This document shows, piece after piece, positions 43,320 to 50,473 of a stretch of DNA of 64,000 nucleotides; position 1 is the first letter of the stretch, and every line of letters begins with the position of its first letter. The DNA comes from Cupriavidus sp. (GTDB lineage: Bacteria > Pseudomonadota > Gammaproteobacteria > Burkholderiales > Burkholderiaceae), in the NCBI GenBank assembly GCA_031180665.1, contig JAPSLP010000004.1, positions 68,303-132,302 on the forward strand. Direction: 5' to 3'. The notes below the pieces were generated by a model. It was not told where the DNA came from, made no database searches, and was given only the letters and a program-made list of their open reading frames with translations. The translations under genes were made by a program, and so were the position numbers.

Positions 43320-44000
43320 ATGCGTATCGCATGTCTGCATACCGCAGAAAGCAACATCGATGTGTTCAACACAGCGGCCGAACGACTGAATCTGCCGAAG
43401 CATTCGCTTCACCACGAAGTACGCGCGGATCTGCTGGCGGCAGCGGAGCTCGCTGGTGGGCTCACGCCGGGCATCGAGCGCGGAACGTGCGACGTCCTGT
43501 TGGATCTCGCACGCGACGCCGATGCCGTGCTTCTGACATGTTCCACCCTGGGCCCTTGCATCTCGTCGGTGTCGACTATTTCCGCCGTCCCGGTAATGCG
43601 GGTCGACAGTGCGCTTGCTGAAATGGCAACGCAACGCGGGGGCAACGTTATTGCGCTGTGTACTGTCGAGACAACGCTGGGGCCAACCGCCGAGGTCTTT
43701 GCCCAGGCGGCGAAGCGATTCGGGTCGGAGGTTGAGGTTCGGCTTGTGCCAGGTGCCTGGGAGCTGTTCAAAGCCGGGCAACGGGCAAGCTATCTGTCCG
43801 CGATAGCAACCACAGCGGAGGAGGCCTCCGACTCCGGCGCCGCGGTTGTGGCGCTGGCCCAATCTTCGATGGCCGGCGCTGCCGACCTGGTGACGCGAGG
43901 CCCCAAGCCACTAACCAGTCCATCAGCGGGTCTTGCTGCCGCCATGAAGGCGATCGCGGCGAGCGCATCGTCGACGCGGAAGATCGTTACGCGGTTCTGA
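43320..44000 (+). CDS. Aspartate/glutamate racemase family protein
   Basis: A 226-residue protein with GGGAG seven bases before the ATG. The two-domain racemase pattern is visible: VLLTCSTLGPCISSV with Cys near residue 74 and VIALCTVETTLGPTAEVF with Cys near residue 113, the likely two-base pair. ALAQSSMAGAAD near the end matches the final family motif. It may be a racemase, decarboxylase or maleate/hydantoin-type relative. It follows argC by 176 bases on the same strand, and a shared pathway is inference. Confidence 0.8.
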   Translation: MRIACLHTAESNIDVFNTAAERLNLPKHSLHHEVRADLLAAAELAGGLTPGIERGTCDVLLDLARDADAVLLTCSTLGPCISSVSTISAVPVMRVDSALAEMATQRGGNVIALCTVETTLGPTAEVFAQAAKRFGSEVEVRLVPGAWELFKAGQRASYLSAIATTAEEASDSGAAVVALAQSSMAGAADLVTRGPKPLTSPSAGLAAAMKAIAASASSTRKIVTRF

Positions 44001-44180
44001 TTGCCGGTGCAGGGCAAGTCTGCTCGGCCAGTGGGAATTGTTTTAAAGCTTGTCCCAGCGGAATGAAACGACACAATGGCACCCACCCCTACGATTGGGG
44101 CAGATACTTAATTTATTCTGGCCTCTACAATCCGACCCTCCTCAATTGGAAGAAGTACCGCGGAGCTACGCCGTTTTAAC
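44001..44180. other. Short intergenic stretch, AT-richer than neighbours
   Basis: Nothing coding was found. The region between the racemase-like gene and the promoter candidate at 44181 is AT-rich (for example TACTTAATTTATTCTGG near 44105), unlike the catabolic genes on both sides. Confidence 0.35.
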
Positions 44181-44214
44181 GTTTGTTGACAAACGATTTG
44201 CCAAGACGTCGATA
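44181..44214 (+). promoter_or_regulatory. Candidate promoter with an operator-like palindrome
   Basis: TTGACA (44186-44191) and TCGATA (44209-44214) are 17 bases apart, a sigma-70 arrangement with a consensus -35. The -35 is embedded in a perfect inverted repeat GTTTGT-TG-ACAAAC (44181-44194), so a repressor could cover it. It would drive the YciB-like gene at 44318. Confidence 0.5.
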
Positions 44215-44317
44215 GCATTCGCCCTATGTAAAGCTGGGCCACATTCTCTCCATGATCAGTGCCGCAGAGCACGACGACGAGGAAGTGTGCAAAAGAATAG
44301 GGGAACGGGGGAAGGCA

Positions 44318-44785
44318 ATGGTCCGACTGAGTTGGGGTCTCTTGTGGAGAACAATCGTCGTGCTGACGCCTGCCGGCATGGCAATTTCGGCGTTGATGAG
44401 CATGTGGCCGAGTTTCACTCTTGGCGCAGACTTTGAATTGCTCAAGCCGACGATCATTTTTGTCTCTTATGCAGCGATGTTTATCATCGCAGATTCGCTG
44501 TTTCGTCGAAGCCCGGTACAGTTTGTCTTTGGTTGGAGGCTTCAGTTGACCACTGCGGAGTGGCGGGAATTGTCCTTCGGCATGGCCGCGCTGATGTCAG
44601 TCATCGCGGCGCTGAATTTCGTGGTCGCCTCCATCAGCACCGTCCTATGGGTCAACTTCAAGCTGTTCGGCATTCCTTTTGTTCTCTCGTTTGGCGTTGT
44701 ACTACTGGCGAGACGAATCCAAAAATCCCGGTTTGAAGCCACGGTGTCGCGTCAGCTCGAAGCCAGAATGCCCACTCGCACATAG
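44318..44785 (+). CDS. YciB/IspA (septation protein A)-like membrane protein
   Basis: A 155-residue protein from the ATG at 44318, which has GGGGGAAGG before it; an upstream in-frame ATG at 44252 adds 22 polar residues. Four or five hydrophobic segments are seen. The order KPTIIFVSYAAMFIIADSLFR, LTTAEWRELSFGMAALMSVIAALNFVVA and TVLWVNFKLFGIPFVL matches the YciB family, especially the W-VNFKLFG segment. It is shorter and more divergent than the housekeeping copy, so it is probably a paralogue. The family is linked to envelope and septum functions. It stands alone between terminators. Confidence 0.7.
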   Translation: MVRLSWGLLWRTIVVLTPAGMAISALMSMWPSFTLGADFELLKPTIIFVSYAAMFIIADSLFRRSPVQFVFGWRLQLTTAEWRELSFGMAALMSVIAALNFVVASISTVLWVNFKLFGIPFVLSFGVVLLARRIQKSRFEATVSRQLEARMPTRT

Positions 44786-44803
44786 CGTATCGCTGATTAC
44801 CAC

Positions 44804-44837
44804 TAAAAAAACCCGGGCCATCCTCCGATGCCCGGGC
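44804..44837 (-). terminator. Rho-independent terminator of the Bug receptor gene at 44868
   Basis: The arms CCCGGGCCATC and GATGCCCGGG (44812-44836) form a GC stem with one bulged base. On the minus strand it is followed by seven T (44805-44811). It lies 32 bases past the receptor stop and also faces the convergent YciB-like gene. Confidence 0.85.
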
Positions 44838-44867
44838 GAGTACTACAGGGGCACTGCAAGTCAAGAA

Positions 44868-45833
44868 TCAGTCCAGCTTGATCCCAACAGTCTTGACGAC
44901 CTTGTCCCATTTCTGGGAATCCCGGTTCACGAGTTGGGCAAATTCCACCGGCCCCAGCGCGCTGGGTTCCATGCCCTGCTTGGTGATCGAATTGCGGACC
45001 GAGGGGGTCGCCACCACCGCGGCGATTTCCTGGGCGAGGCGCTTCACCGTGGGCATGGGCGTGCCGCCGGTCGTGAAGACCCCATACCAGGACACCACCT
45101 CGTAGCCCGGCACGCCGGACTCGGCGATGGTCGGCACGTCCGGCATGGTCTCCACGCGCTTGGCGCTGGTCACCGCGATGATGCGGACCTTGCCGGAGTC
45201 GGCGCCGGCCTTGGCCGAGGGCAGGCTGGCAAACGTCATCTGCGCCTGGCCCGCCATCACGTCCTGCATGGCAGGCGCGTCGCCGCGATACGGGATGTGG
45301 GTGATGGCGACGCCAGCCATGCTCTTGAACAGCTCGGCGGACAGGTGCGAGATCGTGCCGTTGCCCGGCGACGCGACATTGAGCTGTCCCGGATTGGCCT
45401 TCGCATAGGCCAGCAGTTCCTGCACGGTCTTCACCGGCAGCGCGTTGTTGACCACCAGCGCGTTGGCGGACTTGGCCACCAGCGAAACGGGCTGCACGCC
45501 CTTGACCGGGTCATAGGGCAGCTTGCTGTAGACCGACGGGGCGATCGCCTGTCCGCCCACCGATCCGAGCAGCAACACCGAGCCGTTGGGCGTGGCGCGT
45601 GCCATTTCCGCGGTGGCGATCGTGCTGCCGCCGCCCGGCCGGTTCTCCACGACCATGGTCTGCTTGGTGTTCAGTTGGAACTGGGTCGCGACGACACGGG
45701 CGATGACATCGTTGCCGCCACCGGGCGCGAAGCCGACCAGCATGCGGATGGGGCCGGCAGGCAATTCCTGGGCGACGGCTTGGGTGGCAGCCAGTGCCAA
45801 AACGACAGCGGGAACAATCTTGAAAAATGCCAT
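44868..45833 (-). CDS. Bug-family tripartite tricarboxylate transporter substrate-binding protein
   Basis: A 321-residue periplasmic receptor with GAGGAC before the ATG. The signal peptide ends near residue 21 (ATQAVAQE). Landmarks: PIRMLVGFAPGGGNDVIARVVATQF, TMVVENRPGGGSTIATAEMARATPNGSVLLLG, LNVASPGNGTISHLSAELFKSMAG and VPTIAESGVPGYEVVSWYG. It lies downstream of the three oxidase genes in the same direction (237-base gap), so the oxidase substrate or its product may be its ligand. It ends at a strong terminator. Confidence 0.9.
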   Translation of the reverse strand: MAFFKIVPAVVLALAATQAVAQELPAGPIRMLVGFAPGGGNDVIARVVATQFQLNTKQTMVVENRPGGGSTIATAEMARATPNGSVLLLGSVGGQAIAPSVYSKLPYDPVKGVQPVSLVAKSANALVVNNALPVKTVQELLAYAKANPGQLNVASPGNGTISHLSAELFKSMAGVAITHIPYRGDAPAMQDVMAGQAQMTFASLPSAKAGADSGKVRIIAVTSAKRVETMPDVPTIAESGVPGYEVVSWYGVFTTGGTPMPTVKRLAQEIAAVVATPSVRNSITKQGMEPSALGPVEFAQLVNRDSQKWDKVVKTVGIKLD

Positions 45834-46070
45834 GGTTGGTCCTCGTAGATGGGTGGAATCCTCTCAGGATGTCGCTGCTGCACTGGATCGTTGCGGCACG
45901 TTGGGCGCGCGCGGGGCTTCCATGCCCCAACGCTTGTCACCTGCGGTGCTCGCTTTCTTGTTGTCTTGCGCCGTACCGCATGGCGGTCCGGCGACGCGTT
46001 CTTTGACGCGATCGTTGCCTGGTGGCGTCGGCCAGCCGTCCTTCCGTGCCGGGCAGCTGGCCTTCGCCCC

Positions 46071-47561
46071 TTACTTCTTGAAACGCACGACCGCCTCGCG
46101 CGATGCCGGGGTCTGCGGCAGCGTGGCGATTTCCCCCAGCGTCACGGGCTTGGTCGGGAAGCGCAGCCGGTAGTAGCCCACGTCGCGCGGATGGCGCTGC
46201 TGCTCGTCCGCGATCAGTTCGGTCACCGTGAGTCCGCAGAACCGGCCCTGGCAGGGGCCCATTCCGCAGCGCAGGAATGCCTTCATCTGGTTGGGGCCCT
46301 GGCAGCCGATGCGGGCGGCATGCCGCACCTGCTCGGCGGTGGCCTCCTCGCAGCGGCAGACGATGGTGTCGCCGACCGGACGCCGGAACTGCGCCGCCGG
46401 GCGGTACAGCACCTCGAGGAATTCCCGGCCGCGAGTCGCCCGCGCGAGCGCTGCCTGATGCGGCGCGGCCTCGCGGTCGCGGGCCGCGGTGTCGATGCGG
46501 CCCAACGCCGCGGCGACGTGCACTGCCGCGATGCGTCCACGGTGCTCCGCTGCCATCGCGCCCGCGATGCCCGCGCCGTCTCCGGCGATGCTCAGTTGCG
46601 GCACCGAGGTTGCGCCCCACGCGTTGACAACCGGCTCCCAGCAGTCCTGGCGCTCGTTCCACGCATGCTCGGCGCCGACCGCACGGGACAGGTTGGTATT
46701 CGGGACCACGCCCTGATGCAGCAGCAGCTGGTCGACGGCCATCGAACGGCTCTGGCCGCCCGCGGTATATCGCACTTCGGCAAGCTGGCCATTCGCGCCC
46801 GCCAACGCCTGCAGCGCGGTGACGCCGCTGACGATCGGCACGGCCTTGCGGACCGCCCGCATCAGCGTCAGGCCCTTGCCCAGGTACGGCGAGCGCAGGA
46901 AGCTCCAGGCATGGGGCAGCGCCTGCAGCCATTGGCTGCTTGCCGTGGTTTCGAGAATGGCGTCGAGCTTCACGCCCGCATTCAGGTACTGATAGGCCAG
47001 CAGATAGAGCAGCGGCCCGCCGCCTGCCAGCACGGTGCGTCCTTCCGGCACGACGCCCGAGGTCTTGAGCAGGATCTGCCCGGCCCCGGCCGTGATGACG
47101 CCCGGCAAGGTCCAGCCCGGAATCGGGAAGGGACGCTCCTGTGCGCCCGTGGCCAGGATGATATGGCGGCAACGCAAGAGCGATGCCTGCGGTTCTTCAC
47201 CGGCGCTGGACACCGAGTAGGCGACCTCGAAGCCCGCCGGCTGGCCGTCGGCCTGCGGCTCGAGTCGATTGATCGACCACACGGTGGCCGACGACAGATA
47301 GCGTGCGCCACTGCGTGCAAAGGGCTCCAGCAGCTCCAGGCCATGCCAGTAGTCGGCGCCGAGGATGTTGCGATCCTGCACCGGCGTACTGCCGACCGCG
47401 CGGTAGATTTGGCCGCCCGGCGCGGGCTGCTCGTCGATCAGCGCAGTGGCAAGGCCCAGTCCGGCGGCGCGGGTGGCCGCGGCCAGGCCCGCGGGGCCGG
47501 CGCCCACCACCAGCAGGTCGTAGTGCGGGATGTCCGCGGAAATGGAAGCCATGTCGTTCAT
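46071..47561 (-). CDS. FAD-dependent oxidoreductase with BFD-like Fe-S domain (HcnB / opine-hydroxyproline oxidase alpha type)
   Basis: A 496-residue subunit. The FAD site is YDLLVVGAGPAGLAAATRAAGLG with IDEQPAPGGQIYR; a second dinucleotide site (GRTVLAGGGPLLYLLAYQYLNAG) is in the middle. The C-terminal part carries a BFD-like [2Fe-2S] domain with VCRCEEATAEQV, GCQGPNQMKAFLRCGMGPCQGRFC: four or more Cys in the family spacing. This layout occurs in HcnB, octopine/nopaline oxidase A and D-hydroxyproline dehydrogenase subunits. Its ATG overlaps the stop of the small Fe-S subunit by four bases. The substrate is probably an amino acid or opine. Confidence 0.88.
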   Translation of the reverse strand: MNDMASISADIPHYDLLVVGAGPAGLAAATRAAGLGLATALIDEQPAPGGQIYRAVGSTPVQDRNILGADYWHGLELLEPFARSGARYLSSATVWSINRLEPQADGQPAGFEVAYSVSSAGEEPQASLLRCRHIILATGAQERPFPIPGWTLPGVITAGAGQILLKTSGVVPEGRTVLAGGGPLLYLLAYQYLNAGVKLDAILETTASSQWLQALPHAWSFLRSPYLGKGLTLMRAVRKAVPIVSGVTALQALAGANGQLAEVRYTAGGQSRSMAVDQLLLHQGVVPNTNLSRAVGAEHAWNERQDCWEPVVNAWGATSVPQLSIAGDGAGIAGAMAAEHRGRIAAVHVAAALGRIDTAARDREAAPHQAALARATRGREFLEVLYRPAAQFRRPVGDTIVCRCEEATAEQVRHAARIGCQGPNQMKAFLRCGMGPCQGRFCGLTVTELIADEQQRHPRDVGYYRLRFPTKPVTLGEIATLPQTPASREAVVRFKK

Positions 47562-47866
47562 GCCGCCACCTCGCGCGCGCCCAGCTGGCGCTGCACCGTC
47601 ATGCCATCGCGCACCGGCGTCATGCAGGCCTGCTGGTTGGGCCGTCCGTCGATGCGCACCAGGCAGTCATAGCAGACGCCCATCATGCAGAAGGGGCCGC
47701 GCGCCGCGCCCGACACGGCGGTGTCGCGACAGGCCTGCACGCCGGCCGCGAACAGGGCCGCGGCCACGCTGTCGCCCTCGCGGCAGTCCAGCGCGACGCC
47801 GTCGACGATGACACGCACCGTGCGGCCGGCAGCTTGCACGACGGGTGCATCAAGTCTTCTGAACAT
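47558..47866 (-). CDS. Small [2Fe-2S]-binding subunit (HcnA-like)
   Basis: A 102-residue protein with GGAG six bases before the ATG at 47866. It has a plant-ferredoxin-like N-terminal fold (VRVIVDGVALDCREGDSVAAALFAAG) and the Cys cluster FCMMGVCYDCLVRIDGRPNQQACMTPV, identical in spacing to HcnA-type subunits. It lies between the two flavin subunits and overlaps both (17 bases with the upstream gene, four with the downstream one), which implies translational coupling and a stable three-subunit complex that passes electrons to quinone or cytochrome. Confidence 0.88.
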   Translation of the reverse strand: MFRRLDAPVVQAAGRTVRVIVDGVALDCREGDSVAAALFAAGVQACRDTAVSGAARGPFCMMGVCYDCLVRIDGRPNQQACMTPVRDGMTVQRQLGAREVAA

Positions 47867-48995
47867 GAAATCTCCGGGTCGAAAAAGTGTCCAGCTCGGG
47901 CGCCAACGCACCGGCGGCGATCATCGGCGCGAGCGTCATCGCATGCGTGGCCGCCAGCGTCACGCCGCTGTGGCATGTCACCAGGAAGGCCCCGGGGTGG
48001 CTGGCCGATTGTTCGTAGACGGGAAAGCCATCCTGCGCGCGCACGCGCAGGGCGGACCAGGCGCGCACCGCACGCACCTCGCGCAGCGCCGGCAGGGTGC
48101 GCACCGCGCGGTCGGCCAGCGTCGCCAGGATCGGCAACGTGGTCACATGGTCGGCGTAGCCGGCATCCTCCTGCGAATCGCCGACCAGCCAGCTGCCTTC
48201 GTCGTTCTGGCGCAGCGTCACCATCGGGGTATCGAGCAGGCGGCGGGTGCGCTCGAGCACCAGGATCTGGCCGCGCTGCGGCGCCATCGGCAGATGCGTG
48301 CCGACCATGCGGCCCAGTTCGCCGTTGCGCAGCCCCGCGGCCAGCACGATCTTGCGGGCTCGCACGCTGCCCTTGGGCGTGTCCATCACGAAGTCGCCGT
48401 CCGGCAGCTGCGTGATGGCCGTCACGCCGTGGTGGGGCAGGTAACGCACGTTGCTCTGGCTGAACGCGATATGGAACGCGCGCAGCAGCTTGAGCGGGTT
48501 GACGATGCCATCGTGCGGCGTCCAGATGGCGCCGGTCACATCGGGGCCAAGGCCGGGCACCAGCGAAGCGGCCTGGTGATGGTCCAGCAGTTTCCATTCG
48601 TAGGGCTCGACGCCGGGCTGGGACATCAGCTTGTTGACCCAGGCCAGGCGCGCCTCGATCTCGTAGTCGCCCATCAGCGGCGTCAGACCGCCTTTCTGCT
48701 CCAGCGCCACGTCGATGCCGGTTTCCACCAACAGCTGCGCGGCCAGTTGCGGCCACAGCCGCACGGAGCCCAGCGTCCAGCGGCTGTACGCGCCCATGCC
48801 ATAGCCCTTGCTCTGCAGCCAGACCAGGCCAAAGTTGCCGCGCGACGCACGCAGGGCGACATCGCCCTCGTCAAGCACGGCGATGGAGCTGACGCTGCCG
48901 CGCAGGCCATAGGCCACGGCCGAGCCGACCAGGCCGCCGCCGACCACGGCGACATCGAAGATCGGAAGTTGGGAGGGAGTGGAGGCGTTGCCCAT
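47850..48995 (-). CDS. FAD-dependent D-amino-acid-oxidase-type subunit (HcnC-like)
   Basis: A 381-residue DAO-fold protein. N-terminal FDVAVVGGGLVGSAVAYGLRG binds FAD; RASRGNFGLVWLQSKGYG, LMGDYEIEARLAWVNKLMS, PQRGQILVLERTRRLLDTP and AFLVTCHSGVTLAATHAMTLAPMIAAG follow in family order. It probably houses substrate oxidation (dehydrogenation of a secondary amine or amino acid). First gene of a three-gene operon with the HcnA-like and HcnB-like subunits. The gene order C-A-B differs from hcnABC, which argues for an opine or D-hydroxyproline/proline oxidase rather than cyanide synthesis. Confidence 0.88.
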   Translation of the reverse strand: MGNASTPSQLPIFDVAVVGGGLVGSAVAYGLRGSVSSIAVLDEGDVALRASRGNFGLVWLQSKGYGMGAYSRWTLGSVRLWPQLAAQLLVETGIDVALEQKGGLTPLMGDYEIEARLAWVNKLMSQPGVEPYEWKLLDHHQAASLVPGLGPDVTGAIWTPHDGIVNPLKLLRAFHIAFSQSNVRYLPHHGVTAITQLPDGDFVMDTPKGSVRARKIVLAAGLRNGELGRMVGTHLPMAPQRGQILVLERTRRLLDTPMVTLRQNDEGSWLVGDSQEDAGYADHVTTLPILATLADRAVRTLPALREVRAVRAWSALRVRAQDGFPVYEQSASHPGAFLVTCHSGVTLAATHAMTLAPMIAAGALAPELDTFSTRRFHVQKT

Positions 48996-49186
48996 TCAGC
49001 ACGCCCTCGCGCGGGTCGGGAACGGGCCTTGGGCCCTGTCAAAAGTCATGTGGGGACTCGCAAATATCGCGGCAGCCCTGGCCCGGAACCGTGGCTCCGG
49101 GCCGGTGTTGCCAATGCGAGCGAGTATGCGCACCGACCCCCGATACGCGCAAATACCAATTTGTGCGGTACCTATACGAAAAGCTG

Positions 49187-49246
49187 ATGGGGTCTGAGGT
49201 GGGGTCTGAGGTGGGATTTCAGGTGGGATTTCAGGTGGGATTTCAG
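49187..49246. repeat. 12-bp tandem repeat, five copies, running into the lysR stop codon
   Basis: Units start at 49187, 49199, 49211, 49223 and 49235. The first two are of the form GTGGGGTCTGAG (the first with one change), the last three are identical GTGGGATTTCAG. The repeat runs into the stop codon of the minus-strand lysR (49243-49245), and each of the three identical units carries the same in-register TGA on the minus strand. Confidence 0.85.
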
Positions 49247-50142
49247 GTGGACAGGCCTTCGATCTCCGCGTCGATGACTTCGCGCAGGCGCGCGATAAAG
49301 CGGTCCACCAGCAGGTTGGCCGGCCGGTTGCGGGCGAGCAGCAGATAGCTGACGAAGGGCACGCGCGGCTCGAATGGCCGCACCACGAGATTGGTGTGCC
49401 GGTACATGCGGGCGACGAGCGGGTTGACGATGCCGACGCCCAGCCCCAGGCCGACCATATTGCAGATGGTGGCGCCATAGGGCGTCTCGAAATGCATCAC
49501 CCTGCGGTCGTCCCCGGCGAAGGCCGCATCCACGGCGGCGCGCAGCCCATCGCCATGGGCCATCGAGATAAACGGTTCGCCAGCGAGGTCGGCCGGCGTG
49601 ATGACCTCCCGGGCAGCAAGGCGATGGCCGGGCGGGAGCACGCAGCAGCCGAACAGCTCGGCCACCGGCTGCGCATCGGTCACGGCGGCGGTGGGCAGAT
49701 AGGAAACCAGTCCGAGCTCGCAATGGCGGTTGCCGACCTGCTCGGCCACCAGCTGGGTGCTGCCGGTTTCCATGGCCACGTAGACGTCCGGATGGTCCGC
49801 ATGAAAGCGTTGCAGCACCAGCGGCAATACCGTCATCGCCAACGAGGGCACCGTGGCGATGCGCAGGCGGCCTGCGCCGAACTGGCGGATATTGCGCGCA
49901 GCGTCCTTCAGGGCTTCCAGCCCGACGAAGGTGCGATCGACCTCGCGCAGAAAGGCCAATCCTTCTTCCGTCGGCGCGAGTCGTCCGGCATTGCGGGTAA
50001 AGAGCGTCAGGCCGGTGGAGGCCTCCAATTGCGAGATCAGCCGGCTGACATTCGGCTGCGACATGAACAGCTCATTGGCGGCGGCCGTCATGGAGCCCGT
50101 GCGCATTACCGCGCGAAAGGCATAGATTTCCTTGAATTTCAT
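49243..50142 (-). CDS. LysR-family regulator of the oxidase operon
   Basis: A 299-residue regulator. The DNA-binding part is EIYAFRAVMRTGSMTAAANELFMSQPNVSRLISQLEASTGLTLFTRNAGRLAPTEEG; the effector domain includes LRIATVPSLAMTVLPLVLQRFHADHPDVYVAMETGSTQLV. It reads in the same direction as the three-gene oxidase operon downstream (248 bases away), not divergently, so autoregulation and control in trans over that gap are expected. The pattern is close to LysR members that respond to amino acids or opines. The stop codon lies in a tandem repeat. Confidence 0.88.
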   Translation of the reverse strand: MKFKEIYAFRAVMRTGSMTAAANELFMSQPNVSRLISQLEASTGLTLFTRNAGRLAPTEEGLAFLREVDRTFVGLEALKDAARNIRQFGAGRLRIATVPSLAMTVLPLVLQRFHADHPDVYVAMETGSTQLVAEQVGNRHCELGLVSYLPTAAVTDAQPVAELFGCCVLPPGHRLAAREVITPADLAGEPFISMAHGDGLRAAVDAAFAGDDRRVMHFETPYGATICNMVGLGLGVGIVNPLVARMYRHTNLVVRPFEPRVPFVSYLLLARNRPANLLVDRFIARLREVIDAEIEGLST

Positions 50143-50317
50143 ACCGAATCGATGAAGGGCGGGACTCGGCGAATACTAGCGTTGTTTGTCTTCAGGGGCG
50201 GCGGGGCCCGCGGCGGCCATTGGGATCGGCTCGGCGGGCCAGTGCGGGAAGCCAGCACGCGGACTCACTACGGCGATGAGCGCGCGCTCTGGTTCAGTGC
50301 TGATGCAGCGTCCCGGT

Positions 50318-50345
50318 CAGTAGGCCGATCAGTAGGCCGATCAGT
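50318..50345. repeat. 12-bp tandem duplication
   Basis: Two perfect copies of CAGTAGGCCGAT plus a four-base start of a third. Noncoding position. Confidence 0.8.
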
Positions 50346-50408
50346 CGTCCCGGAGGACCAGTACCCAACGGAAGAGGCGGAATCGCGCGTTATCGCCAAG
50401 GCAGCACG

Positions 50409-50444
50409 CAAAAAAGCCCCGCTGAACGATGGTCCAGCAGGGCT
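50409..50444 (-). terminator. Rho-independent terminator of the amidohydrolase gene
   Basis: On the minus strand a 10-bp stem (50435-50444 with 50415-50424, one mismatch) with a 10-base loop is followed by six T (50409-50414). It lies about 30 bases past the stop at 50474. Confidence 0.88.
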
Positions 50445-50473
50445 CTTGTCTGACGACGTTGCGGTCGGATCGA

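Larger units (their letters stand above)
50143..50473. other. Intergenic region with a short 12-bp duplication and a terminator
   Basis: About 330 bases without a gene. CAGTAGGCCGAT is repeated twice in tandem (50318-50329, 50330-50341) and begins a third time (50342-50345). The terminator of the amidohydrolase lies at 50409-50444. The lysR promoter must lie in the left part. Confidence 0.45.

Noticed and set aside
44868-48995. Cyanide synthase (hcnABC) as the name of the FAD/Fe-S oxidase operon
   Set aside because: The subunit types are shared with opine and hydroxyproline oxidases. The gene order here is C-A-B and a carboxylate receptor is attached, so a neutral family description is safer.
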